NCBI RefSeq assembly: GCF_039542905.1
Contig: NZ_BAABIS010000001.1
Coordinates: 7,812,001 to 7,876,000 of the forward strand
Direction: 5' to 3'
DNA: 64,000 nucleotides
Source of the DNA: Kitasatospora terrestris
Lineage (GTDB): Bacteria; Actinomycetota; Actinomycetes; Streptomycetales; Streptomycetaceae
Made by a program: the position numbers and the translations under genes. Under the pieces are notes generated by a model. The model made no database searches. It was not told the DNA's origin and saw nothing but the letters and a program-made list of their open reading frames with translations. This document shows positions 52,599 to 61,575 of this stretch, one piece after another; positions within the stretch are counted from its first letter, which is position 1, and each line of letters starts with the position of its first letter.

Positions 52599-52640
52599 CC
52601 GCTCGCCGCCCGGCCGTGGAGAGGGCCGGGCGGCGAGCGG
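52599..52640. terminator. Bidirectional terminator between FAD-linked oxidase and MMPL genes
   Basis: Perfect 17-bp arms at 52599-52615 and 52624-52640 enclose an 8-base loop. The hairpin fills nearly the whole 47-bp gap between convergent genes. Confidence 0.85.
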
Positions 52641-52643
52641 GAC

Positions 52644-54899
52644 TCAGCCGACCACCGCCGGCGAGCGGAGCTCCGCCGGGGCGGCCTGCGGCTGGTAGGA
52701 CTCGCTGTGGCCCTCGACGTGCAGCTGGGGCAGGCGGCGGTCCAGCCAGCCGGGCAGCCACCAGTTGCCGCGCCCGAGCAGGTGCATCACGGCCGGCACC
52801 AGCAGCAGCCGGACCAGCGTCGCGTCGATCAGGATCGCCGAGCCCATGCCCACCCCGATCACCTTGATCGGCAGGTCGGGGGCGGGGACGAAGGCCGCGA
52901 ACACCGCGACCATGATGGCCGCCGCCGCGGTGATCACCCGCGCGGTGCCCGCCAGGCCGCTGACGATGGACTCCGCGTTGTCGTTCGAGCGAAGCCACGC
53001 CTCGCGCATCCGGCTGACCAGGAAGACCTCGTAGTCCATCGACAGGCCGAACAGCACGGCGAAGGTCAGCACCGGGACGAACGCGGGCAGCGGCGTCGGG
53101 TTGTCGATGCCGATCAACTGCCCGGCCGTGCCGCCCTCCAGGACGAGGGCGACCACGCCGTACGCGGCGCCGACCGAGAGCAGGTTCATCACCGCCGCCT
53201 TGAGGGCGACGGCGACACTGCGGAAGGCCACCAGCAGCAGGAGCATCGACACCGTCACCACGCCGCCGACCAGCAGCGGGATGCGGCGGGAGATGTTGTC
53301 GGTGCTGTCGATCGCGCTGGCGGTCGCCCCGCCGACGTGGACCTGCACCCCGGGGGCGGCCGCGGCGGGGATGACGCGGTCGCGCAGGTCGCGGACCAGG
53401 TCCTTGGTGGCCCCGGACTGCGGACCGCTGTCCGGAACGACCGTCAGCAGCAGCGACCGGCCGTCCGTCCCGGGCACCGGCGGGCTGACCGCCGTGACGC
53501 CCGGCGCCGCCCGCAGCGCGGCGGTCAGCGAGGTCGCCGCGTCGGCGGGCGCGCCCGGTGCCAGCTCGGCGACCAGGACCAGCGGACCGTTGCTGCCCGG
53601 ACCGAACCCGGCCGCGACCGCGTCGTACGCCATCCGGTTGGAGCGGTCGGCGGGGTCGTTGCCCGCGTCGGGGAAGCCGAAGCGCACCCCGAGGAACGGC
53701 GCCGCCAGCGCCAGCAGCACGACGACCCCGGTCACCGCGCCGAGGACGCGGTGGCGCTCCACCAGCCGGCTCCAGCGCAGCCAGCCGCTGCCCACCGCGG
53801 GCCCGGCCGAGGAGGCGCGGCGCCGGGGCAGCGGCAGCCGCAGGCGCTCGATGTGCCGCCCGAGGTAGCCGAGCAGGGCCGGGAAGAGGGTGGCGGACGC
53901 GGCGATCACCACGAACACCGACAGGATCGCCGCGACCGCGGCGCCGCGCATGAACGACAGGCCCATCGCGAACAGACCGAGCATGCTGACCACCACGGTC
54001 ATGCCGGCGACCACCACCGCGCGGCCCGCGGTGTCCAGCGCGGCGACCGCGGCGGCCTCCGGCTCCAGCCCCTCGGCCCGCCACTCGCGGAACCGGGTGA
54101 CCAGCAGCAGCGCGTAGTCGATGCCGACGCCGATGCCCAGCATCGCCGCGAGCGAGGTCGACCAGTCCGGCACCGGCATGATCGCCGCGAGGACCGGCAG
54201 CAGGGCGCTGCTCACCGCGAGCCCGCCCAGCGCCGTGAGCATCGGCAGGCCGGCGGCCACCACCGAGCCGAAGGTGACCACCAGGATCACCGCGGCCGCC
54301 GCGATGCCGATGCCCTCCGAGCCGATCGCGCCCTGCTCGGCCTGCTGGACCGCCATGCCGCCGAGGTGGACGCGCAGTCCGCCGTCCGCGGCGCGCGCGA
54401 GGTCGAGCAGCCGCTGGGTGTCCGCCTTCGGCATGTCGGGGGCGTTGGCCACGTCCAGGTGGATCTGCCCGAGTGCGGTGCGCCCGTCGGGCGACACCTT
54501 GCCGCGCGGGCCGAACGGGTCGTCGACGCCGCCGACGTGCGGCACTTCGGACATCCGGGCGATCAGGCCCCGCACCTTCTCGCGGGTGGCGCCGTCGGTC
54601 AGCCCCGCGTCGGACTGCAGCACCAGACTGACCGCCTCGCCGCCGAGCCCCGGGAAGTCCCGGGCCAGCAGCTGCTGGGCCTGCTTGGAGTCCGAACCCG
54701 GCGCGGTGTAGTCGGCGCTGTACTTGCCGCCCAGGCCGGCCGACAGCCCGAACGCCACGACGGCGGCCAGCAGCCACAGCAGCACGGTGCGGCCCCGGTT
54801 GCGGAAGCACCAACCCGCTATTCGGCCGAGCGGTCCCGGTCGGTGAGGCCCGGACTCCGCGGCGGTCGCCCGCCGGTCGTCCCGCGGTCCCTCGGACAT
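52644..54899 (-). CDS. MMPL family transporter
   Basis: This 751-residue protein starts at ATG 54899 with GGAGG seven bases upstream. It has the RND-type two-fold layout: one N-terminal helix, a periplasmic domain (about residues 60-190), a group of membrane helices with the conserved LGIGVGIDYALLLVTRF, a second extracellular domain, then a second group with FGLSMDYEVFLVSRMREAW. MMPL proteins of actinobacteria export lipids or drugs by proton antiport. It is divergent from a TetR gene across a 15-bp inverted repeat, which suggests classic efflux control by that repressor. Confidence 0.94.
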   Translation of the reverse strand: MSEGPRDDRRATAAESGPHRPGPLGRIAGWCFRNRGRTVLLWLLAAVVAFGLSAGLGGKYSADYTAPGSDSKQAQQLLARDFPGLGGEAVSLVLQSDAGLTDGATREKVRGLIARMSEVPHVGGVDDPFGPRGKVSPDGRTALGQIHLDVANAPDMPKADTQRLLDLARAADGGLRVHLGGMAVQQAEQGAIGSEGIGIAAAAVILVVTFGSVVAAGLPMLTALGGLAVSSALLPVLAAIMPVPDWSTSLAAMLGIGVGIDYALLLVTRFREWRAEGLEPEAAAVAALDTAGRAVVVAGMTVVVSMLGLFAMGLSFMRGAAVAAILSVFVVIAASATLFPALLGYLGRHIERLRLPLPRRRASSAGPAVGSGWLRWSRLVERHRVLGAVTGVVVLLALAAPFLGVRFGFPDAGNDPADRSNRMAYDAVAAGFGPGSNGPLVLVAELAPGAPADAATSLTAALRAAPGVTAVSPPVPGTDGRSLLLTVVPDSGPQSGATKDLVRDLRDRVIPAAAAPGVQVHVGGATASAIDSTDNISRRIPLLVGGVVTVSMLLLLVAFRSVAVALKAAVMNLLSVGAAYGVVALVLEGGTAGQLIGIDNPTPLPAFVPVLTFAVLFGLSMDYEVFLVSRMREAWLRSNDNAESIVSGLAGTARVITAAAAIMVAVFAAFVPAPDLPIKVIGVGMGSAILIDATLVRLLLVPAVMHLLGRGNWWLPGWLDRRLPQLHVEGHSESYQPQAAPAELRSPAVVG

Positions 54900-54941
54900 G
54901 ATGTCCTCCGTACGTCGAGAGGGGCTGCGCCCCCCGGAAAG

Positions 54942-54977
54942 CGTTACGCTTCATAACGCAGCTTATGAAGCGTAACG
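54942..54977. promoter_or_regulatory. TetR-type operator between MMPL and tetR genes
   Basis: Perfect 15-bp inverted arms at 54942-54956 and 54963-54977 are separated by 6 bp. Each arm contains TTACGCTTCATAA or its complement, which is itself nearly palindromic, so two repressor dimers may bind side by side. The AT content is well above that of the surrounding DNA. Confidence 0.8.
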
Positions 54978-55039
54978 TTTCCTCCGACGGGTACGGATTG
55001 TCAACGTGGCGCCTGCCGCACCGAGCCGATGGAGATGCG

Positions 55040-55702
55040 ATGACGGACGGGTCGACCGACGAAGGGGGCCTCAGCCGGCGTGAGCGGCTGCGCGCCGACA
55101 CCGTCGAGGAGATCAAGCACGCGGCCCTCGGCCTGATCGCCGAACACGGCAGCGCCAACCTCCGCTTCACCGACATCGCCCGGACCATGGGGATGACGGC
55201 GCCCGCGCTCTACCGCTACTTCGCCGACCGGGACGAACTGCTGACCGCGCTGGTCGCCGACTCCTTCGACGACCTCTCCGACGCACTGACCGAGACCCGG
55301 GCCACCGTCGCGCCCGACGACCTGGACGGCCGCTTCCGCGCCACCTGCACCGGCTACCGCACCTGGGCGCAGCGCAACCCCGAGCGCTTCGCCCTCATCT
55401 TCGGCTCCCCGGTGCCCGGCTACGCCGCCCCGCCGGACGGCCCGACCGTGGCCGCCGCCAAGCGGGCCATGGAGCACATGGTCGAACTCGTCGCCGACAC
55501 CTCCCGGCGCGGCCGGCCCGCCGGCCCGCTGGTCCCCGACCCGGGCGAGGCGACCATGCTGGCCTGGGCCACCGTCCACGGCTTCGTCACCCTGGAGGCG
55601 TACGGCCACTTCCACGCCCTCGACGAGGCGGCCCGCGACCGCCTCTTCGCCGTCCAGGCCGCCGTCGCCGCCCGCACCGCCGGCCTGGCACCGCCGGCGT
55701 AG
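55040..55702 (+). CDS. TetR family regulator of the MMPL exporter
   Basis: This 220-residue protein is given the ATG at 55040 as start. An in-frame ATG at 54965 lies inside the operator and would add 25 residues unlike the family. The helix-turn-helix is AALGLIAEHGSANLRFTDIARTMGMTAPALYRYFADRDELLTAL, cut here by family-typical residues. The C-terminal domain (WAQRNPERFALIFGSPVPGY) matches the common TetR_C branch of streptomycete efflux repressors. It probably represses both itself and the exporter. Confidence 0.92.
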   Translation: MTDGSTDEGGLSRRERLRADTVEEIKHAALGLIAEHGSANLRFTDIARTMGMTAPALYRYFADRDELLTALVADSFDDLSDALTETRATVAPDDLDGRFRATCTGYRTWAQRNPERFALIFGSPVPGYAAPPDGPTVAAAKRAMEHMVELVADTSRRGRPAGPLVPDPGEATMLAWATVHGFVTLEAYGHFHALDEAARDRLFAVQAAVAARTAGLAPPA

Positions 55703-55723
55703 CGGCCCCGGTCACCGGGGCCG
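55703..55723. terminator. Short hairpin between tetR and FHA protein genes
   Basis: Ten-base arms CGGCCCCGGT/ACCGGGGCCG flank a single base and fill the 23-bp gap between convergent stop codons. Confidence 0.6.
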
Positions 55724-55725
55724 GG

Positions 55726-56859
55726 TCAGGTGAAGGTGCCGAGCACGGTCAGGTCGCCGCCCGCGGCGTCCAGGGCGGGGGCGGCCTGTTCCCCGGCGGT
55801 GAGGTGACGGCAGCCGGAGAGGCGGACCAGGACGGCGTCGCCGAGCAGCAGGCGGTCGGTCTCGCCGAGGGCGACCCGCCCGCCCGGCTCCGAGCGGCGC
55901 CACGAACCGCGGTGCAACAGGGTGCCGTTGGCCGAACCCAGGTCCACCGCGAAGGCGCGGGGTCCCCCGGAGGTCTCTTCCAGCGACAGCATCAGGTGCC
56001 GGCGGCTGACCCGCCGCACCTCGAACGGGGGCCGGAGCTCGGTGGCCGCCAGGTTGACGCCGTTGCTCAGGTCCCCGCGGCCGAGCTGCACCGCGCTGCC
56101 GACGCTGATCGGGAAGCGCAGGAACTCCCGGCCGTCGGCGGCATCCGAGGCGACGATCACCCGGCTCGCGCCGCGCGGCCCGGCCTCCCGCAGCGGGTAG
56201 CCGCAGCAACCGCACTCGGCCCGGCCGTCGCGGCCGATCGACGGCCAGTCCAGCAGCCGGTCCGGCCACAGGAACGCCTTCATGCAGCCCCGGGTGGTGC
56301 ACCGCCAGTGGCTGCGCAGCACCCGGCGGTGCGCGGTGACGTCGGTGTCGATGTGGTGCTGCCCGTGCTTGAGGTCCTTGTACTCCACCGCCCGCGAGAC
56401 CAGGTGGTCGGGCACCGGCTGGATGCCGCTGGGGCGCAGCCGCACCCCGCCCCCGTCCTCCTCCCAGCCGAGGAAGCGCTCGGGGGAGCGCTCGATCCAG
56501 GGGTGCAGGCGGCGCAGGTCCTTGAACTGGTCGGCGCTGACGACGTACCAGCCGCGGTCGAGGGCGAGCTCCAGCAGCAGCGGGTCGGCGGCCGGGGCGG
56601 ACCGCAGCACGCCGGAGCCCTCCAGCCGGAGCAGCGTCCGCCGGTCCTCCGGGGGCAGGGCGCGCCGCAGCGAGTTGTCGGCCACCAGCAGCAGCGGCGC
56701 GTGGGCGCCGAACTGCCGGTACCAGGCGGCCCGGACCAGGTCCAGGCGGCGCAGCAGCGGGTAGTGCCGGCCCAGCGGCGGCAGCCGCTCCGACCAGCAG
56801 ACGTTGGACACGTCGACGACGGCCCCGATGTCGGTCGGCACCTGCTGCACCGCCCCCAC
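55726..56859 (-). CDS. NYN/PIN-like domain, zinc-ribbon and FHA domain protein
   Basis: This 377-residue protein starts at GTG 56859 with AGGAGCGGAGAG upstream. Residues 10-130 have a PIN/NYN-like pattern: AVVDVSNVCW at the first strand, LLLVADNSLRR, then GWYVVSADQFKDLRR, giving three acidic positions typical of metal-dependent RNases. A Cys-x4-Cys pair and a CGCCG pair (about residues 186-225) suggest a zinc ribbon. Residues 265-350 form an FHA domain (LGRGDL, VSRRHLML, VDLGSANGT), which binds phosphothreonine. I know of no common protein with this combination; a phospho-regulated RNase is inference. A Ser/Thr kinase is encoded ~11 kb away. Confidence 0.82.
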   Translation of the reverse strand: MGAVQQVPTDIGAVVDVSNVCWSERLPPLGRHYPLLRRLDLVRAAWYRQFGAHAPLLLVADNSLRRALPPEDRRTLLRLEGSGVLRSAPAADPLLLELALDRGWYVVSADQFKDLRRLHPWIERSPERFLGWEEDGGGVRLRPSGIQPVPDHLVSRAVEYKDLKHGQHHIDTDVTAHRRVLRSHWRCTTRGCMKAFLWPDRLLDWPSIGRDGRAECGCCGYPLREAGPRGASRVIVASDAADGREFLRFPISVGSAVQLGRGDLSNGVNLAATELRPPFEVRRVSRRHLMLSLEETSGGPRAFAVDLGSANGTLLHRGSWRRSEPGGRVALGETDRLLLGDAVLVRLSGCRHLTAGEQAAPALDAAGGDLTVLGTFT

Positions 56860-57136
56860 GATCTCTCCGCTCCTGACCAGGAGCCGCCCAAGCTAGCCGC
56901 CCGCGCCGGAGGTCGGCAAGACGGTCGTCACCCGGGTGGGGGACGGGTCGGGGGACGGGCTGAGCGCGGCCGGGCCCGGGGGCGGGGTGGTGGTGCGGCA
57001 CGGGCGGGCCCTTTCGCCGGGGCGGTCCGAGGTGATCGGTGTGGACCCGACATGCGCAGCCGCTCCGCGCGGCCGGCGGCGACAGCACCGCGAGGTCGCT
57101 CCGCCGGGCGCACCCCCGCCAGACGGTGACCGGCCG

Positions 57137-58456
57137 TCAGCCGGGGTCGGGCGCGGTGTGCCGGGCGGTGTCGTGGGCGGCGAGCGCGGCGCGCAGGGTG
57201 AGCTGGTCGGCGCCCCGGGCGGCGTCCAGGCCGGTGAGCTCGGTGGCCTTGCGCAGGCGGTAGTCGACCGTGTTGGGGTGCACCTGGAGCCGCCCTGCGG
57301 CCTGCCGCCGGTCGAGGCCGCAGGCGAGGAAGGTGCGCAGGGTGTCGAGCAGTTCGGGGCGCCCGGCGAGCGGGGCGAGCAGGGTGGCGAGCCGGTCCCG
57401 GGCCGGGCTCGGGCGGCTCAGCTGGTACTCCAGCAGGACGTCGTCGAGCAGGTGCAGTCCGGGTCCGCGGCCGGACGCCTGCGCCACCTCGCGGACCTCG
57501 CCCACCAGCCGGGCGGCGGCGGCGACGCCGTCGGGCGCGGCGGCGGCCGCGGCCACCAGCAGCTCGGCGCCGCACACCCGGGCGAGGTCCTCGACCAGCC
57601 GGGCGAGCCGGTCGCGGGCCGGGCCGGCGAGGTCGGCGGGCGGAGCCTCGGAGGGGATGAGCACCAGCCCGCCGGTGGCGGAGAGGGCGGAGAGCGGGTC
57701 GCCCTTGGTCCGGTGGCGCAGCTCGTTGCGCAGCCGGCGGAGCTTGCGGCGGGCGGCGACGTCGTGGTTGACGCCGGGCAGCAGCTCGTCGGGGTGCGGT
57801 CCCATGGTGATCCCGAGGACCAGGAAGCACGGCGGCAGCGCGAGTCCGGCCCGGTCGGCGGCGGCCTGCGGGTCGCCGCCCTCCAGCAGCCGGGACAGCA
57901 GCGCCTGCCGGGCCACCTGCTCGTCGCCGAGCGCCGCCTGCCGCTCCTGGACGTACCCGGCGGCGACGGCGCAGCTGACCAGCCGGAGGTAGTCCAGCAG
58001 CCGGTACTGGACCAGCAGGACGTCCGGCAGGTCGTCGGGTCCGGCGGCGGCCAGCACCCGGGCCGCGCACTCCTGCGCCCCGAAGTGGTACGCCCCGACG
58101 ACGGCCTCCAGCGGGACGCCCTCGTCGGCGCGCCGGGCCGAGGACTCGCTGATCCGGGTGAGTTCGCCCTCGCCGGGCAGTTCGCCGGTGCGCAGCGTCT
58201 CGGTGAACGCCCGGATGCCGCGGTCCACCTCCCGGACGACCTCGCCGCGGAGCTGCTCCGAGGGCAGCGCCCCGTACGCCGGCAGCTGCTCGACCAGCCG
58301 GGCCATCACCGCGGGCGCCAGGACCGCCGCGGCGGCCCGCAGCCGCTCGTGCACGGCCACGCCGCCGAGCCGCGGCGCCGGGCCGCGCCCCGCCGGGCCG
58401 TGCCGCACGGGGTCGCGCAGCTCGGTGTCGCGGTCCGCCTGGTTGGACGCGGTCAC
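57137..58456 (-). CDS. PucR family transcriptional regulator
   Basis: This 439-residue protein starts at GTG 58456 with GAGGTGG upstream. The N-terminal half is helical (RsbRD-like, ending near VSCAVAAGYVQERQA). A GGDEF-like central domain follows. The C-terminal PucR helix-turn-helix is FLACGLDRRQAAGRLQVHPN followed by TVDYRLRKATELTG. PucR activators often control the gene they diverge from, here a secreted lipase gene 190 bp away. The 277-bp gap downstream (56860-57136) is G-rich and shows no gene. Confidence 0.9.
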   Translation of the reverse strand: MTASNQADRDTELRDPVRHGPAGRGPAPRLGGVAVHERLRAAAAVLAPAVMARLVEQLPAYGALPSEQLRGEVVREVDRGIRAFTETLRTGELPGEGELTRISESSARRADEGVPLEAVVGAYHFGAQECAARVLAAAGPDDLPDVLLVQYRLLDYLRLVSCAVAAGYVQERQAALGDEQVARQALLSRLLEGGDPQAAADRAGLALPPCFLVLGITMGPHPDELLPGVNHDVAARRKLRRLRNELRHRTKGDPLSALSATGGLVLIPSEAPPADLAGPARDRLARLVEDLARVCGAELLVAAAAAAPDGVAAAARLVGEVREVAQASGRGPGLHLLDDVLLEYQLSRPSPARDRLATLLAPLAGRPELLDTLRTFLACGLDRRQAAGRLQVHPNTVDYRLRKATELTGLDAARGADQLTLRAALAAHDTARHTAPDPG

Positions 58457-58536
58457 AAACCACCTCGCGAATCTCTGGTGTACGGCCCGGGGACACCCCC
58501 GCCGTACCGCCGCCATGATGTTCTCCGGGACGTTAC

Positions 58537-58550
58537 TTACCAGTTGGTAA
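58537..58550. promoter_or_regulatory. Palindrome in the pucR/lipase divergent promoter region
   Basis: TTACCA-GT-TGGTAA is a perfect 14-bp dyad, with a wider GTTAC...GTAAC frame. It lies about 80 bp from the pucR start and about 96 bp from the lipase start. It is AT-rich compared with its surroundings and fits an operator. Confidence 0.55.
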
Positions 58551-58646
58551 CACGCCCGCCGGTGGACCACCAGAGATGTGCGGACCCCAACCGCACCGTC
58601 CACCGGACCCTCACCCACCCACCCCACAGACTCGGGGGAGTCAGTC

Positions 58647-59993
58647 ATGCGCAGGAACACCTCCCGGCTGCTCGCCGCCGCCGTCACCGCCGCCCTGGCC
58701 GCGACGGCGCTCGCCTCCACCGCCGGAACCGCCGCCGCGGCAGCCGCCCCCTCGGCCGCCGCGGCGAGCGACCCGTTCTACTCGTACGACGGCACCACGC
58801 CGCTGTCCTCGCTCGCACCGGGCACCGTGCTCAAGACCCGGACCCTCACCTACCACGTGGTGGGCCTGCCCACCCCGGTGAAGGCGATCCAGCTGCTCTA
58901 CCGCACCACGGACGCGCAGGGCCGCCCGTCCGCCAACGTCACCACCGTGGTGCGCAGCCTGACCGGCGACACCACCAAGGCGGTCTCGTACCAGTCGTTC
59001 TACGACTCCCTCGACCCGGCGGACAGCCCCTCCCGGGCCGTCGCCGGCGACCTCAGCCTCGGCGGGCTGATCCCCAATGCCGAGGCGCTGTTCGTCGTTC
59101 CGCTGCTGGCGCAGGGCTACAACGTGGTCATCCCCGACACCGAGGGGCAGACCGCCGACTTCGCCGCGGGCCCCGAGTACGGCACCAACACGCTGGACTC
59201 GATCCGCGCCGCGACCCGCTCCGAGGCCACCGGCATGACCGCCGACACCGCGTTCGGGCTGATGGGCTACTCCGGCGGCGCCATCGCCACCGACTGGGCG
59301 GCCGCCCTGGCGCCGTCCTACGCGCCCGACGTCAACCGCACGCTGGTCGGCTTCACCGAGGGCGGTCTGCTGGTCGCCCCCGCCCACAACCTCAAGTACG
59401 TCGACGGCTCGCTGGCCTGGAGCGGCGTCATCCCGATGGCGGTCATCGGCGTCTCCCGCTCCTTCGGCATCGACCTCAAGCCCTACCTCAGCGACTACGG
59501 CCTGACGGTCTACCGGGAGCTGGAGCAGGGGTCGATCATCGACGCCATCGGCCACTACCCCGGCCTGACCTGGAAGAAGATGGCCAAGCCGCAGTACGCC
59601 GACCCCAACTCGGTGCCCGCCTTCCTCGCCGCGGTGAACCGGATCAACCTCGGCTCGGCCCCCACCCCGACCGTCCCCGGCTACATCGCGCAGGGCAACG
59701 GAGGCGTCCTGGAGGGCACCTTCAACAACCCGGCCGGCATCGGCACCGGCGACGGCGTCATGGTCGCCGGCGACGTCCGGGCGCTCGCCCGGCAGTACTG
59801 CGCCACCGGCAACCCCGCCATCAAGTACCAGCAGTACGACCTGCTCAGCCACGTCGGAGCCACCGTCCCCTGGGCGCCCCAGGCCCTCGGCTGGCTGAAC
59901 GACCGCTTCGCCGGCCGGACCGCCCCCAGCGACTGCGGCCGCATCCCCGCCGGCAACTCCCTCGCCCCCGAACAGCCCGCCCCCGCCTCCTGA
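58647..59993 (+). CDS. Secreted lipase (LIP family)
   Basis: This 448-residue protein starts at ATG 58647, with a GGGGGAG site upstream. A signal peptide rich in Ala spans about residues 1-35. The alpha/beta hydrolase fold has nucleophile Ser209 in LMGYSGGAIA and a late His402 in DLLSHVGATVPW; the acid is probably the Asp in GDGVMVAGD or nearby. Two Cys near the C terminus (YCATGN and SDCGR) may pair. The family acts on triacylglycerols outside the cell. It is divergent from the pucR regulator and is followed by a hairpin terminator. Confidence 0.92.
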   Translation: MRRNTSRLLAAAVTAALAATALASTAGTAAAAAAPSAAAASDPFYSYDGTTPLSSLAPGTVLKTRTLTYHVVGLPTPVKAIQLLYRTTDAQGRPSANVTTVVRSLTGDTTKAVSYQSFYDSLDPADSPSRAVAGDLSLGGLIPNAEALFVVPLLAQGYNVVIPDTEGQTADFAAGPEYGTNTLDSIRAATRSEATGMTADTAFGLMGYSGGAIATDWAAALAPSYAPDVNRTLVGFTEGGLLVAPAHNLKYVDGSLAWSGVIPMAVIGVSRSFGIDLKPYLSDYGLTVYRELEQGSIIDAIGHYPGLTWKKMAKPQYADPNSVPAFLAAVNRINLGSAPTPTVPGYIAQGNGGVLEGTFNNPAGIGTGDGVMVAGDVRALARQYCATGNPAIKYQQYDLLSHVGATVPWAPQALGWLNDRFAGRTAPSDCGRIPAGNSLAPEQPAPAS

Positions 59994-60010
59994 CATCCCG
60001 CACCAGCCGG

Positions 60011-60043
60011 GGCCCCGCCGCACCAGCAGCACGCGGCGGGGCC
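60011..60043 (+). terminator. Terminator of lipase gene
   Basis: Perfect 11-bp arms at 60011-60021 and 60033-60043 with an 11-base loop, 17 bases after the stop codon. Confidence 0.75.
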
Positions 60044-60097
60044 GCAACCCCGACGGACCCCTGTCAAGAATCGCCCGCCGGAGCTAGCCTGCTCCGC

Positions 60098-60685
60098 ATG
60101 GCACCACGGCCCCCCTCGCCGGCCGTCCTGCACGGCCGCCACACCCGGCTGGAACCCCTCACCACGGCGCACGTCCCGGACCTGCACCTCGCCGGAAGCC
60201 GCGACGACGGCCTCTGGCAGTGGCTCCCGGTCGTCGCGCCCCACACCCTCGGCGAGATGCACATGCTCGTTGAACAGCGCCTCGCCCAGCAGGCCGCCGG
60301 CGGGGCGGTGCTGTTCGCCATCGTCCCGGCCGCCACCGGCCGCGCCGCCGGCTGGATCGCCTACACCGACGTCTCGGTCGCCGACGAGCGCCTGGACATC
60401 GGCTGGCACTGGGCCGCCCGCTCCACCTGGAACACCCCGGTCACCACCGAGACCCACCTGCTGCTGCTCCGGCACGCCTTCGAGCAGCTGGCCTTCGGCC
60501 GGGTCCAGTGGCAGATCGACCACCTGGACGTCCGCTCCCAGCTCGCGCTGTCCGGCCTCGGCGCGCTGCGCGAGGGACCGCTGCGCCGCCACGCCCGCCG
60601 CTCCGACGGCACCTGGCGGGACACCCTGGTCTACGCGCTGCTGGCCAACGAGTGGCGCAACGGCTGGGGCGCCGGGCTGTTCTGA
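60098..60685 (+). CDS. GNAT family N-acetyltransferase (RimJ/RimL type)
   Basis: This 195-residue protein starts at ATG 60098. The order of motifs fits the RimJ/RimL branch: LEPLTTAHVPDL at the start, GWIAYTDVSVADERLDIGW, then WNTPVTTETHLLLLRHAFEQL for the acetyl-CoA binding helix, and FGRVQWQIDHLDVRSQLAL followed by GALREG. These enzymes acetylate amino groups of proteins or small molecules. No partner gene is evident; it converges with the next gene over 20 bp. Confidence 0.88.
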   Translation: MAPRPPSPAVLHGRHTRLEPLTTAHVPDLHLAGSRDDGLWQWLPVVAPHTLGEMHMLVEQRLAQQAAGGAVLFAIVPAATGRAAGWIAYTDVSVADERLDIGWHWAARSTWNTPVTTETHLLLLRHAFEQLAFGRVQWQIDHLDVRSQLALSGLGALREGPLRRHARRSDGTWRDTLVYALLANEWRNGWGAGLF

Positions 60686-60705
60686 GCGGCGCCGACGGCC
60701 CGGTC

Positions 60706-61530
60706 TCAGAACCTGGAGCCGGCGACCCAGCGGGCCAGCAGCTCCCGGTCGCCCGCGACCTCGAGGACGTCCGCGTCGAACGGCAGCCGGCCGTAGACGA
60801 GCAGCAGCAGATCGGCCGCCGCGCCCCGGACGGTCGCGTCCGCCTCGGCCGGCTCCCCGTCCGGGACCAGCCCGAAGCCGTCCGGGACCAGCCCGAAGCC
60901 GTCCGGGACCAGCCCGAAGCCGTCCGGCCGCAGCCGCACCAGCCAGTCGCCGTCCCCGTCGGTGGAGCGGAAGCGGAGCGTCTCGCCCTCGCCCCGGAGC
61001 CCCGCCACCCCGGGGGCGAAGAGGCCCGCGTACGGCAGGTTCACCAGGAACTCGTCCACGCCGTCGACCGCGAGCGCCCGCTCGACCCGCGGCCGGATCC
61101 CGAGGGCCAGCTCCGCGTCGACCCGGTGCACCAGGGTCTCGAACAGCATCCGGCGGGCCCAGAAGCGGGCGTGCTGATCCGCGCCCCACGCCCACATCGG
61201 GGTGTCCGGGGCGGTCGCCGCGAACGCGTCCGCCGCCTCGGCGGCGCTGCCGGCCAGCCAGTCGGCCCACGCGTCGTCGCCGTCCCGCCCGTCCGGCAGC
61301 CGCAGGTCGACGTCCCGGCTGCGCGGCGGCTCCTGGATCCGGCCGCGCAGGAGGGCGGAGAACCACCGCTGCGCGCTGCCGGTGTGCCGGACCAGCTCGC
61401 CCAGCGTCCACTCCGGGCAGGTCGGGACCTGCGTCGTCAGGTCGGCGCCCTTGACGGCGGCGACGAACCGGGCGGTCTCGGCCGCGACGGCGGCGTGGTG
61501 GTCGGCGGGGGAGAGCGCGGAGGTGCTCAT
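60706..61530 (-). CDS. Maleylpyruvate isomerase / mycothiol-dependent family protein (DinB fold)
   Basis: This 274-residue protein starts at ATG 61530. The N-terminal DinB-like four-helix domain has VPTCPEWTLGELVRHTGSAQRW with the first metal His, and LFETLVHRVDAELALG with the later His and acidic ligands. A smaller C-terminal domain of the SCP2 type follows. The family includes mycothiol-dependent isomerases and transferases of actinobacteria. Three exact 21-bp repeats insert PDGFGLV units into the C-terminal domain (60859-60921). Confidence 0.88.
   Translation of the reverse strand: MSTSALSPADHHAAVAAETARFVAAVKGADLTTQVPTCPEWTLGELVRHTGSAQRWFSALLRGRIQEPPRSRDVDLRLPDGRDGDDAWADWLAGSAAEAADAFAATAPDTPMWAWGADQHARFWARRMLFETLVHRVDAELALGIRPRVERALAVDGVDEFLVNLPYAGLFAPGVAGLRGEGETLRFRSTDGDGDWLVRLRPDGFGLVPDGFGLVPDGFGLVPDGEPAEADATVRGAAADLLLLVYGRLPFDADVLEVAGDRELLARWVAGSRF
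60859..60921 (-). repeat. Three exact 21-bp in-frame repeats
   Basis: Units at 60859-60879, 60880-60900 and 60901-60921 are identical and are followed by six bases of a fourth. They encode PDGFGLV three times. Perfect identity indicates recent slippage. Confidence 0.9.
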
Positions 61531-61575
61531 GGGTGCGGTGCCTCTCGGAGGTGGTGGGCGGTGGTGGCGGCGCTC

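Noticed and set aside
54965..55039. ATG 54965 as start of the second TetR protein
   Set aside because: It lies inside the operator arm and adds 25 residues not typical of the family; ATG 55040 fits better.
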